This document shows, piece by piece, positions 46,301 through 54,129 of a stretch of 64,000 nt of DNA (positions within the stretch are counted from its first letter, which is position 1; every line of letters begins with the position of its first letter). A model generated the notes under the pieces. The model was not told the origin of the DNA. It searched no databases and worked only from the letters and a program-made list of their open reading frames with translations. The DNA is from Globodera rostochiensis (Eukaryota > Nematoda > Chromadorea > Rhabditida > Heteroderidae), in assembly GCA_018350325.1 (NCBI GenBank), contig JAEVLN010000006.1:4144056-4208055 (forward strand), written 5' to 3'. The position numbers and the translations under genes were made by a program.

Positions 46301-47720
46301 GGATTCGTTCCCCGAACTTCACAATGTCTTCTCCACCTTTCTGTTTACCCGCCTGCATAAGCTCGTTGAATGCGCTCGCTTCCCTATGATCAGTCTCGCG
46401 GAGGATTGATGTTATTTCCGTTTTTAGCACACCGAATGGGGCTTGTGGACCGAATTTTTTCAAAGCCATGTTCAGTGCTTTGATTGCTTTTCCTTTAAGT
46501 TTTGCTCGTAAAATTTCCAATCGTTTTTCTGGTTTCCACTCTTTTGTGCAGATTTCTAAAGTGGTGAAAAACTCCTGAATTTTGTCTCGACCTTCCGTCC
46601 CTTGAATGCTGGGAATTTCTCTTAAGACGCTGGCATACTGGTTTGAAAGTGTCACTTTATGTAGCTCCATGATTATTTCGGGGAGGCCTTGGCCAGGCAT
46701 GGGTGGTACTCCGGGGGCGTTCCCTCCAGCATACTGATTAAATTCTCCGGCCCAATTTTGTTGGGGGTAGTCTCGAATTTCTTGCCCTCCTCTGAAATTG
46801 TGCTCTATGTGCGGATTTCCGTGCGGATAATCGCCGTAACGTCTTCCTCTTTCCTCCGGGTCTCGAAATTGTAGAACTCCCTGCCGTACGGCTCCGAAAT
46901 TTTGGTTTCCAGCCCATTGGGGTCTCGGAAAAGTGCCCATATTTCTTATTCTTTCACAGTTTCTGTTAAATGGGGGATTTCCGTGTGGATGATCCCTGTG
47001 ATTTCTCCTTTCGCCTTGGTTTTGAATAACTTGCACGTTCCGGCCCTGCTCAACCCCATACCGAATTTGCTCTCCGCCCCGAAATTGTCCTTGAAAGTTT
47101 CCGCGTGGAAAATTTTCGGGTTGCTGTACTTCTACAGCTTCCCTTCCAAAGTGCTCTTCAGAATTCGAATTAAGACCGTATGAAATGTGAGGGGAATTTT
47201 GAGCCGAATTTTGCGGTGGGGGTGGGATTACAAACAGTCTATGGACTTCTTCAACTGGTGTGGAGATCGCGATCGGGCGTCCGTATCGGTCTCTCCCTTC
47301 TTCTTGGTCTGCCAAATGAATTTGTGGGTTGGGGTGCAAGATTGGGTGAGAATTTTCTCCAGCTGTATTTTGGGTAGAGTGTCTTTCCAAAACTTGTATG
47401 TCTCCTCTCTCGTTTTGTGGGAGGATTCCGTAGGTTTGGTCCCAAGGGATTTGTTGGATTTCTTCGGAGTACGAATCCGACTCGTCCGGATTATATCCGT
47501 AGTATGGGTGATTCACTCGCGGACGGAGAAGGTACCGAAACCGTCCAGGATGAGGGTTCCGCAAATCACCAAATCGTTGAACATTTTCCTGCACTCCCCT
47601 TTGCCCCAAACCTTGATTTCCATTGTCATTTTCCTCCGCTAACTGTTCCGCTCGCATTTGCTGGGAATTTTGCATTGATTCCGGGCGTTGCTGTCGGATC
47701 TGTTGATTCTGTGGGTCCAT
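40350..47720 (-). CDS. Gag-Pol polyprotein with a C-terminal SGNH-hydrolase-like domain (2456 aa)
   Basis: Start: the ATG at 47720 (MDPQNQQIRQQ); the frame is open further, into the LTR. In order: Gln/Asn/Pro-rich N terminus; capsid-like helical region (about 350-560); no CCHC zinc knuckle; aspartic protease ALMDSGAETS (D734); reverse transcriptase VYLDDILIAS (about 1261); RNase H FCDASKEG (D1418); integrase with HH-CC finger (HHSGRCGGH, CRIC) and D, D-35-E catalytic residues (D1713, HSDQ, E1808), then GPY/F-type YYGPYLIK. After the integrase come about 500 extra residues: an SGNH-like domain with ILYADSGGK (S2201), VLIFIGTDDINNG (about 2246) and VDGKGQLKPGG (about 2334), then an Arg/Gly-rich tail ending PPKRGRFA. 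The polyprotein drives reverse transcription and integration; the extra domain sits where env or accessory genes usually lie. One frame, no frameshift. Confidence 0.92.
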   Translation of the reverse strand: MDPQNQQIRQQRPESMQNSQQMRAEQLAEENDNGNQGLGQRGVQENVQRFGDLRNPHPGRFRYLLRPRVNHPYYGYNPDESDSYSEEIQQIPWDQTYGILPQNERGDIQVLERHSTQNTAGENSHPILHPNPQIHLADQEEGRDRYGRPIAISTPVEEVHRLFVIPPPPQNSAQNSPHISYGLNSNSEEHFGREAVEVQQPENFPRGNFQGQFRGGEQIRYGVEQGRNVQVIQNQGERRNHRDHPHGNPPFNRNCERIRNMGTFPRPQWAGNQNFGAVRQGVLQFRDPEERGRRYGDYPHGNPHIEHNFRGGQEIRDYPQQNWAGEFNQYAGGNAPGVPPMPGQGLPEIIMELHKVTLSNQYASVLREIPSIQGTEGRDKIQEFFTTLEICTKEWKPEKRLEILRAKLKGKAIKALNMALKKFGPQAPFGVLKTEITSILRETDHREASAFNELMQAGKQKGGEDIVKFGERIQRLVCCAYSGIEESQLDEISKKFFIANINDPSMARFLECQSKPLQTFDELLMMANRLSLVGKEPTEKPSQSNSTQPYQSFRPITQYQNFPNFSARSQISQNRQNPPPRAPQNQMYANRYEPRQSRQPNFPQNFGDHQNHIVGTRGYYQNENRNNQATGANTTPVHRQSQQGQNFQQGQAFPAPRTDANTLIVTEKSAKNAEGTIIFGNVSQKNSPEYEKFFNALTTHALKFPSQTPAQPKTAACLTVELEVETEKARALMDSGAETSIVNPEFLYNLAIKNKINFLDWGFNPNSGPTKIPFDVASISGTRIPIIGVINVPIDLAEMKTEIPCLITAESFSYDLVLGTYALDRLGYYLGSSNTHEIFHFKSIVTQPKPIPFLNSVRIASHSIIPPMSSCFVKSHIDNYKNFPDKSTFLIEHKDNFIPAKMNGDEELMDFEEEEDHRELERVQKLDKEAERKELERLGIIAADHQPRLKQFAKRSRSEPPIFLSEQKVPRHEMAIIERSLAMSEQGYIQILVHNKTAAPIFLESGTKVASAEAIDSVFDPLTEIFPREPEMWEKPKKLVSIIQSDSERIFRLLSVLESNLGPVTESEKSKIWELWREFSDVLALDESELTQTDLALHKIDTGDSQPIKTPPRPLPFGARAQVTEMLNDYLNRGVIRPSNSPWASPIVLAVKKDKSMRLCIDYRKLNAVTKKDSYPLPNIDEILMYLGERKFFSTLDLMCGYWQIRLDPEDIQKTAFSVPNGHFEFLVMPFGLSNAPATFQRFMNHLLKDYINEFVFVYLDDILIASKNFEEHLSHLKLVFQKLREFGVKAKAKKCGFAQEKTPYLGHTLTREGLAKNPEKYEPILAYPIPKTLKELQRFLGMTNWHRKFIRGYAEIAAPLTSMLKKTPTNKGLTWDEKGVKAFEMLKKFILEEVVLKYPNFELAKSDPKFKFHVFCDASKEGLGAVLCQKDESGSLRPICYASRKCSKTESNYVPTVLECLGIKFAVQKFKHFIAWLPTVVVTDHKAIPAMFKTKNSVGNAKVDRWIMELGAPFQLEVIYSPGKENFVADALSRAHRKNSFPDPNTDSEIAQIFALELKPAQFPNSVSKTEWAEETKNSELAFILDFLANRKLPGDPKLRQKLLDSLSKFTVEDGILYRVNELGETELFTPSKFRETLLSEHHSGRCGGHQSGKKIYKRLLSQKIFWPNMRADCAHWANSCRICAHNRKPRKNHPGLHPIVTRSPSELLCMDILKLGPTRDGNKYCLVMIDHFSRFAVVCPTPNKKAETVAQKVVEEWILKFGAPEKIHSDQGGEFVNAILLEITEKLLISRSTTSGYDPNANGLAERLNQTIIGMVKRTATSPWEWDKRIPYVAFSYNLTPNESTGHSPFFVFFGRTIRFPSSITAPKRANPAYTVDMDDYLQFFRENYEEILLETSQNIAKAQAVQKSQFDSKPNVTPGKYKVGDRVMVFFRPSVKNDHKKLTWNYYGPYLIKTLTPTAAFVVPINRQEDEPTKVPTEHLAPAPKEIPAEAFLPSHRRKKIFGTVPLSLKEVEMGKKNVQINAIAKHTFCSDRGETDGIGHNSVCSGVEEHGNCAVITLGTVIPSLSAMDKLRDVKVETLGELISLLIAKDVPTAQIRNWAAQRNTHGPDYLLKFSSNHSPSSQDFIPIISLWVDRCDFAFRQLQLSGCKKVRFPIPRDNKNYPFQKQVENAIEEVKARRVLGLAKVSKNPFILYADSGGKVMEGKLETEIILERSCTALSNEVEETYFGSEVREVLIFIGTDDINNGIPIEISKVAIQKIASHMSKFSHKTIFVPPSFISDKASGHEKFLKMLEGCVPKEGKISLALTRGYRSIAEITRYGDKEENRNVDGKGQLKPGGAKMILKFLRAVFGMKTPISESKSSDPHGGNRSEEHPQPQKLAAFSFPQSSQIRPTQSGSRPNYRWQSYGYQRGNRGSFRTQNGMHSHRGTARQHDNYGNSWGGALPPKRGRFA

Positions 47721-47794
47721 GCCTGATTTAAATCGAGAAAAAGGAAAAAAATCTAAATAGTGCTTCCCGTTGGTTGTCCCGAAAGGTTGGGGAA

Positions 47795-47812
47795 CGTAGA
47801 CCGGGAGCGCCA
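47795..47812 (-). other. Primer-binding site of the Gypsy element
   Basis: Directly after the 5' LTR the minus strand reads TGGCGCTCCCGGTCTACG, starting TGG as expected for pairing with a tRNA CCA end. The tRNA was not identified. Confidence 0.7.
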
Positions 47813-48068
47813 CGTGATAACACCCCAATAAAACTCCAACAGGAGGGGCGCTTTTGCGGGGCCAAGTCAGACTCCCAAACAAAAGTCCTATCCAATTGAT
47901 ATAAAGCTTTTATTAAACCGCACACGCTAAAAAAGGTGTCCAAAAACGAACGAACGAACGGGGGGGAAAAATGCGAAAGGGTCAGCAAAATTAAATCGAT
48001 AAAAGGCGATCGCTGCGATAAATAATATTTTGGCGTCCGTCCAAGATCGGGTTGGCGCTCGCATCACT
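47813..48068 (-). repeat. 5' LTR of the Gypsy element
   Basis: 256 bp, same length and by eye same sequence as 39675-39930. It should contain the promoter; no TATA box was assigned. Confidence 0.93.
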
Positions 48069-48349
48069 GTTGATGGTGACTTCTCCAACTGCTCGATCAA
48101 ACGAATCCGAGGTCGAGCAGTAACTGAACTCTCCGAAATTGGCACAACTCCTCCTCAAATACCAATTGTAATCAAAGTGCCGAACGGAAGGGCATTTGGT
48201 CCCGGCAGTTCCATGCTCATTAGTGGAACCGTAACATTGCCCAAAAGTGGGGAAGAGGAGCTGAAAATCAATGTCAGTTTGCTTCATGCTGCACTGGCTG
48301 CATTTGATGGAGGTAAATTCAGAAGTCTTCTCGAATCCCGAGCCCCAAA

Positions 48350-48430
48350 ATTGGGTCGTCCCCGACTCCCGACATGGCCAAACCCGACCTCCCCGACGTT
48401 TCCGCCCCCGAGGGGTCGGGGAGCAACCCA
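48350..48430. repeat. CCCGAC/GGGGTCGGGG motif island in a galectin intron
   Basis: Clustered CCCGACTCCCGAC and GAGGGGTCGGGG variants. The same theme recurs at 49960-50130, 55705-55795 and, expanded, 27483-28045. Confidence 0.6.
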
Positions 48431-49919
48431 ATTTTGAACCTAAATTAAAAAATAGTCGTCAAAGTCTTGGATTTTTTGGGGTCTCGTGTCTTTGAAGTCG
48501 ATTCTCGAGTCTCGATGTCAATTCTCAAGTCTCGAGGTCAATTCTCAAGTCTTGGGGTCAAGTCTTGGCGGTAATTTAAGATTTGTCCTTATTTGGAGGG
48601 TTTTTGTCCTTTTTTCGTCCTTTTTTTTGTCCTTAATTTTAAACAATCAATTTTTTATTTATTTAATCAGAATTTTAAAACGAACTTTTGTTTATTTTTT
48701 TTAACTACAACCAATAATTTATTATGAAAACAAAATTATTTCCCCAGCGGAAAAAGAGAAAATAATAAATCTTAAGACCCCCTCCCCCAAACACGAAAAA
48801 TTGGGCAAAATTCTGCAGTTTTTGGACCAATTTTCTTAGCAAATTCTGCCAAAAATATAAAATTTTCTCGGCGACGCCTATTAAAATATGATTAGTAATT
48901 TTTATATAACAACTTTTTATGGCAGAATAAATCTTTATTAATTTTGAACGGTTTTGAAAGTTTGTCCTTATTTTGGATCTCCTAAATCTTATTTTTGTTA
49001 AATTTTACTTTACGCACTCCCAGTGTTAGTGTTAATCCATATTTTGTTAACTTTTTTTGCTCAATTTTATGGCCAGACCATATATCGGATCAACATAAAA
49101 TTACATTTTTTCATATATGAAATTTAAAAAACTATTAAAATTGAAATAACAATTAAATGTATTTGCTTCTTTTTCCCAGTGGGCAAGACGGTTTTGTATG
49201 TAGAACGTTGTGGGGAGTTTTTGAATTTGTCAGAAAGCTACGTAAGTACATTTTCCCTGAATTCCAATATAAATTTGCTAATTTCAAAGAATGATACGGC
49301 GCAGACATCGCTCAAATCAATCGAGAATATGGATCAATTGGCGCCCGAACAATTGTTCAATTTGAACATTTCGTTTGGAGAAGAACGGCACTTTGACTTG
49401 TGCCTGAATGGTAACTGTACAACGGACGAAACAACATTTCCCCACTGGGCCATCCAGTACATTCACGTGCGTTTTTTGCTTTTGGTTCTTTTCGGTGGTT
49501 TTTGTTAAAAGTCGATAAAAAAAGGTGTTTATAAAAGTTTCGGGATCGTAAAATCCGAATCTGACTTCTATTCCGAACGATTTCAAAGCCCGAATCCGAA
49601 TTCGAACAATTTTAGAAAACAATTTTTTTTCGCATTTTCCATTACATTTTTTGTTGATTTGCATAATGAAGAATAATGAATATCAGCTTGGTGGCATATA
49701 ACAAACGATAGTTTGCAAATTTCATCGAATTCAGTGACATTTCGACAATTAGAATGGGAAAGTACGAACATTTTAACATTTTTTTCTAGAAATTGTTCGA
49801 ATTCGGGTCCTGGTTCGAAATAGGTCAAAATGGACGTCGCATTCGAATTCTAGGACCCCGAAAATCTCTGGAACACTTTTTTTTGCTGTCTAAATTTTCT
49901 TTGTTTACACATAACCGAA

Positions 49920-50135
49920 AAGAACCCGCTTTTTGTCGTGTTCAAATAAGGGTTTAGCCCCGTCCCCGAACCCCGACTTTTTTTAGTCGGGGTTTTCGTC
50001 CCCGAACCCCGACTTTTTTGAATTTTTCGGGGTTTTGGCTTGAAAAAACCCCGAACCCCGACTTTTTTGGTCGGAGACGAAAACCCCGATCCCGACTTTT
50101 CCCGCCCCCGAGGGGTCGGGGCTCAACCCTAGTTC
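49920..50135. repeat. GGGGTTTTCGTCCCCGAACCCCGAC motif island in a galectin intron
   Basis: Iterated GTCGGGGTTTTCG and CCCCGAACCCCGACTTTTTT in both orientations, in the intron before the last galectin exon. Confidence 0.65.
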
Positions 50136-50244
50136 AAATAGTATTTAAATGCGCCCGTCGTTCGTCCATTTTCAGATTAACGGTGACTTGGACTTGATAA
50201 TGAACGGAACAATATTTACATTTAAAGATAATTCTGCTAATTAA

Positions 50245-51390
50245 CCTCCCAATTATTTGTTCACATGCCAAGCGCCAATTACAAAACATTTAATTGTAAA
50301 AATACTAACTTTTAATTGTTTTCCTCATAAAATTGAATGTATCAAATGGGCGTATGGTTTCGATTACGCAAATTTTTTTAGAAAATTTTATGCTCATAAC
50401 TTGAGACGAGATTTTTAGGGTTTAACCCTTTTTTTGCGGATAGGGTTTGACGAGAGAAGCTCAGAAACTTCGAAAAATGTTTGAATTAGAACGACTTTTT
50501 AGTCCCTATTTTGGCACTTTTTCCCTAAATTTTAAGAAAAAAATGCAATATTTTAGGCATTTCCGAAAATTTCTTAAGAAAAATGCAAAAACATTGAAAT
50601 ATATTATATTTACAATTGTAAGAAGAAAATAAATAAAAAATGCTGATTTTAAAGGGTTTCACGCAAAAATTGACTGGATTTGGGCAGTTTTAGCACCTTT
50701 TTTAGTCCCTATTTTGCCACTTTTTGAGCTTTTAGTCCTTATTTTGGGGGGTTTTAGTTCCTAAATATTTCGTCTCTACTCATAACAATTTTCAAAAATT
50801 TCAACCGATTCAAAAACGTTTAAATTCGCTTTATTTTTTACATATTGACAAATTCGTATTCCGTGAATCAAATAATATATCTTCATTTCATAGTTGCTTC
50901 CGTACAACATTTTTTCAGGTTTGTGCGTTAGGCTTAGAGTGGAGTCATGGTATATGAGAATAATTGATCGATCAAATAATCAGTGAAAGTGCTTACAGTA
51001 AGTAGAGTAGGGGCATTTTGTCATCGAGTTACAGATGAAGATTAAAATTCTTCTTTTTTTAAATCGAATCAAAATGTGTTGTAAAAAGGGAGAAATTGAG
51101 AAATGATGGATTGAAGTTCAAAGCGATTTTTTCCCGATCGTGTTATCGTCTGATTAAAGTTAAATCGAAATTGATATGAATTGAGCTTAACAAGAAAATT
51201 CTAAAGTAAAAAGATTGAACTTTTGATTTTTTGTTAATCAATTTTTGAAAAAAGATTTTCGCTATTTTTTTAGAAATTTTGGATATCCGTGGGCATGCCT
51301 GAAAAAACCAATTAATTTATTAATTTTTTTTTATATTTTCTTCAGAATTCCTGGGTCTCAAATTTTTCGGAAATCGGATACTTTTTGTTT
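50245..51390. other. AT-rich intergenic region downstream of the galectin gene
   Basis: Dispersed AT-rich repeats (for example GCACTTTTTCCCTAAATTTTAAG near 50513). No supported gene. Confidence 0.5.
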
Positions 51391-51955
51391 GAATATTTTG
51401 TTAATTTTGGCATATTCAGTGCATAAATAATCCCTGCCCAAATAATCCATTTTAAAAAGGAGTGATTGGGGAGAGGTCAGTGAGCAGAAATCAAAAGCCC
51501 ATACAATACGGACGGCACAAAGCCCCCGAGGCATGCCATAAAATCCGTTTACAAAATTGCCGACAATTAAATTGATCAATTAAAATTAGTCAATTTGGTT
51601 TTGATCTTTGATCCTTCGTTTATATTTGGCGCGTTGCCCAATTGACGCCACATCCGGCGACGTCCCGGCACCAAACAAAGGCTTTCCACGACACGGTGTT
51701 CTTGCGAACTTTTTGACAAAATTTGTGAAAAAAACGATAAAATTTTTAATGGTTTTTACCACCAACATTTTCATAAACATCAACTTTTTAAAGCACTGGT
51801 TGGCATTTTTCTTTGGAATATTTTGTTAATTTTGGCATATTCAGTGCATAAATAATCCCCAAATAATCCCATTTTGAAATGGAGTGATTGGGGAGAGGTC
51901 AGTGAGCAGAAATCAAAAGCCCATTACATACGGACGGCAAAAAGCCCCCAAGGCA
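51391..51955. repeat. Direct repeat of about 145 bp flanking a SPRY pseudogene
   Basis: Copies at 51391-51545 and 51815-51955 share AATATTTTGTTAATTTTGGC, CAGTGCATAAATAATCCC, GGAGTGATTGGGGAGAGGTC and GAGCAGAAATCAAAAGCCCA. The spacing of about 420 bp brackets the SPRY remnant, suggesting a segmental duplication. Confidence 0.75.
51606..51690 (-). pseudogene. SPRY-domain (SPRYSEC-like) pseudogene fragment
   Basis: The minus strand reads GKPLFGAG in one frame, then DVAGCGVNWATRQI in another, then a stop followed by TKDQRS. This matches the consensus piece seen intact at 63.9 kb ([29 protein letters not shown]) but with a frameshift and an in-frame stop. It is too short to encode a domain. Confidence 0.65.
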
Positions 51956-52403
51956 ATCGTTTTGATTTTCCCATTTTCCCCCAATTGCATGGTCTTTTTA
52001 AGGGGGATAAGGACAACACAATTGTCCACATTTTGGCATTTCTTCGTTCATTTTACGCTTTCTCATTTACTCTCTGACTTAATCCAATAAATATATAAAT
52101 AAATTTATTATTTATTTATTTATTTGTTTGCCCCTGGGGCATTTTGACCGTTTTAGGCCATTTCAGCCGCAATTTGTCGCAGGCCAGCATTCGAGTTTTT
52201 GTCTTGCTTTCTGTTTTTATATGTACCTATTAAGAATTGGCCATATTTTCAATCTTTGGAAGTCATAATAATCATTTGGATCAATTAAATTAATGTTTTA
52301 CAAACAAAAGTTATATTATTAAACCCAAAGGCTTCTTGTATTTTTGCAAAATAAGGCGTTTTAAAATTTTAACTGGAAACATAAAATCAAGCCCAAAAAA
52401 CAA

Positions 52404-52826
52404 ATGTCTGGCAATCCGAAGAAAGTGGAGGAACGGTTGAAAGAAATGTGAGTTTTTTTAATCAAAAAAAATCGAAAGATTTTCTGAAAATTATTGGCCT
52501 CTCTAAACGAGAAAATTGTCACTTTTTGGATGTAACAAAACAAAAATTGCCTTATTTACGGGGTGATCTAAACCATTTTATAAGCAAAATTTTGCAGTTT
52601 TATTTGTGACGACGTTTTGTTCGATGTCTTCACATTTTTTGGCCATTTTGTGCTCGGACTGAAAGTTGTGCTGATCAGCGATCAATTTGACTTTTTGGTG
52701 GACGCGCATTTCAAATTGAATGAATGGTCGTTGGGTCGGTTGGACATTTGTCCAAAATTTTGTTTGGGTCATGCCCTTTTTTGTATAAAACTTTTGGGTG
52801 TTGCCCGGTTGAATTTACACCCCTAA
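52404..52826 (+). CDS. Truncated member of a nematode F-box-like protein family (2 exons, 90 aa)
   Basis: Exons 52404-52447 and 52598-52826, phase-consistent. N terminus [20 protein letters not shown], followed by [18 protein letters not shown] and [20 protein letters not shown]. This is recalled as the conserved start of an abundant cyst-nematode family annotated as F-box proteins, normally several hundred residues long. Here the similarity stops after about residue 65, and the frame ends at 90 aa in unrelated-looking sequence (ARLNLHP then TAA). It is likely a truncated copy or pseudogene. F-box proteins link substrates to SCF ubiquitin ligases; that function is doubtful for this fragment. 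Confidence 0.55.
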
Positions 52827-52877
52827 AGATGGCATCATCGAGTGATTTATCAATCTTTTTTACAAGAATTTTTCTAA

Positions 52878-52965
52878 GTAATTGATGGCTTAGTGGTTTG
52901 TCTTTTCGGTAACTCTTAGGTTATGTGTTGGGTTCGAAGCCGCCGTAGTGCGATCACTTATTTAT
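52878..52965 (+). repeat. tRNA-derived SINE-like sequence
   Basis: An A-box-like TGGCTTAGTGGTT is followed about 40 nt later by the B box GGGTTCGAAGCC, the spacing of a pol III tRNA promoter, but the flanks do not fold into a tRNA. It probably belongs with the repeats at 4210 and 17430. Confidence 0.5.
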
Positions 52966-52969
52966 CATT

Positions 52970-54129
52970 TTTCCTCTACTCATATACGCTTCCCCCCCCC
53001 CCCCCATTAATAATTTTTAAAATAAATTTTCGAATATATTTTAATTAAAATGGCGCAAAAAAATTGAAAAAATCAACACATTTTTCTGATTTTTTTAACA
53101 AAGATTGCCAGATTTTCATATTTTTCTGAACTTTTTGGTTAATTTTTAACAAAGACTTGATTTCTGTAAAAAATTTTCTGGCGGTGCCGGCGGACCTCTC
53201 CCATTCCTAAAAAAAAGTATCGTAATTTTAAAAAAATTGAGTCAAACTTCAAAATTTTCTCGGCGGCGACCGCCACCCCCTAATAAAGCAGAATTCGCAA
53301 AAAGGAATTGGATTTCTGAAAATTCAAAAATCGGCAAATTATCGAAATTTTACACAATTTTCTTAACACTAAAAAAGTTTTGGCATTAAATTCATATATT
53401 TATTTACACACCTAAAAAATATTCCTGATTTTTTTTTTTCTGATTTTTCAGCCGGTATTCCTGATTTTTGGGTTGACAGGTGGTTACCCTGATTTAATAT
53501 TATTCATGGATTTATGATGACTGGTCAGAAAATTGAATAAAACTTTTATTAAAAAATTTTATGAAAATCGGAAATTTGGGCATTTTATTATGTTTTCTAA
53601 AATTTTTTGGTTTTGTACAAAATTTTGGGTTTTGTCAACCCAAAAAAAATAACAAAACCAAAAGAAACCCAAAAAATTTTGTACAAAATTTTGTTTGGGC
53701 TGAGTTGCCGGTCTCTAGTTAAAACCCCCCACAATTTCAACTCAAAATGGTCTTTTTCCCAACTCCTCTCCCAAGCTGAGCACGAAAAAATAGGTCTCAA
53801 GGTGCGGAAATGCGTTTTTTAAACCGGTTTCAAACCAGTTCAAATTGAAAAAGCATAGCGTGGACCCTTTTTGTCAAAATTTATGGAAAAAATATTTTTT
53901 ATTTTAAAATTATCTAACGAATTCATTAATAAAATAGAAATTGAAATCTCCATTTCCTGAAAATTTCACTTTGTTGGTTTTCAGCTGAACTGGGCGATGC
54001 CCAAATTGAAATTTAAAAGTAAAGAATTGAAAATATGTTCAACAATTTATTCCAATAATTTCTAAAACAACAAATTTTCCAACATTCAAAAAATAATGTT
54101 CCAAAAAGTTTAACATTTTTTGATTCTTC
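52970..54129. other. AT-rich intergenic region
   Basis: It contains a poly-C run near 52990 and dispersed AT-rich repeats (GATTTTTCTGA types). No supported gene. Confidence 0.5.

Larger units (their letters stand above)
39671..48072 (-). mobile_element. Full-length Ty3/Gypsy LTR retrotransposon with GTTG target duplication
   Basis: The element occupies 39675-48068; GTTG at 39671-39674 and 48069-48072 is the target duplication. LTRs of 256 bp at each end look identical by eye. The primer-binding site, polypurine tract, one gag-pol frame and the LTR ends (inverted GTGAT/ATCAC) are all present, in the order protease, reverse transcriptase, RNase H, integrase typical of Ty3/Gypsy. It is oriented on the minus strand, opposite to the galectin gene it interrupts. 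Identical LTRs and an open frame imply a recent, possibly still mobile, insertion. Confidence 0.93.
48069..50244 (+). pseudogene. Galectin-like gene, end of domain 3 and domain 4
   Basis: Continues the exon interrupted at 39674: 48069-48312, then 49180-49241, 49290-49466 and 50176-50244 (stop at 50242). All junctions are phase-consistent. Seen: VDGDFSNCSIKRIRG (domain 3 last strand), PNGRAFGPGSSMLISGTVTL (domain 4 first strands), LAPEQLFNLNISFGEERHFD, and AIQYIH joined to INGDLDLIMNGT, the typical closing strands. The sugar-binding signature is again missing. This part may still be transcribed on its own, but the 5' half of the gene is cut off by the retrotransposon in this allele. Confidence 0.65.

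Noticed and set aside
41138..47731. Several plus-strand frames of 60-184 codons within the retrotransposon
   Set aside because: Antisense shadows of the polyprotein; no independent start context or domain.
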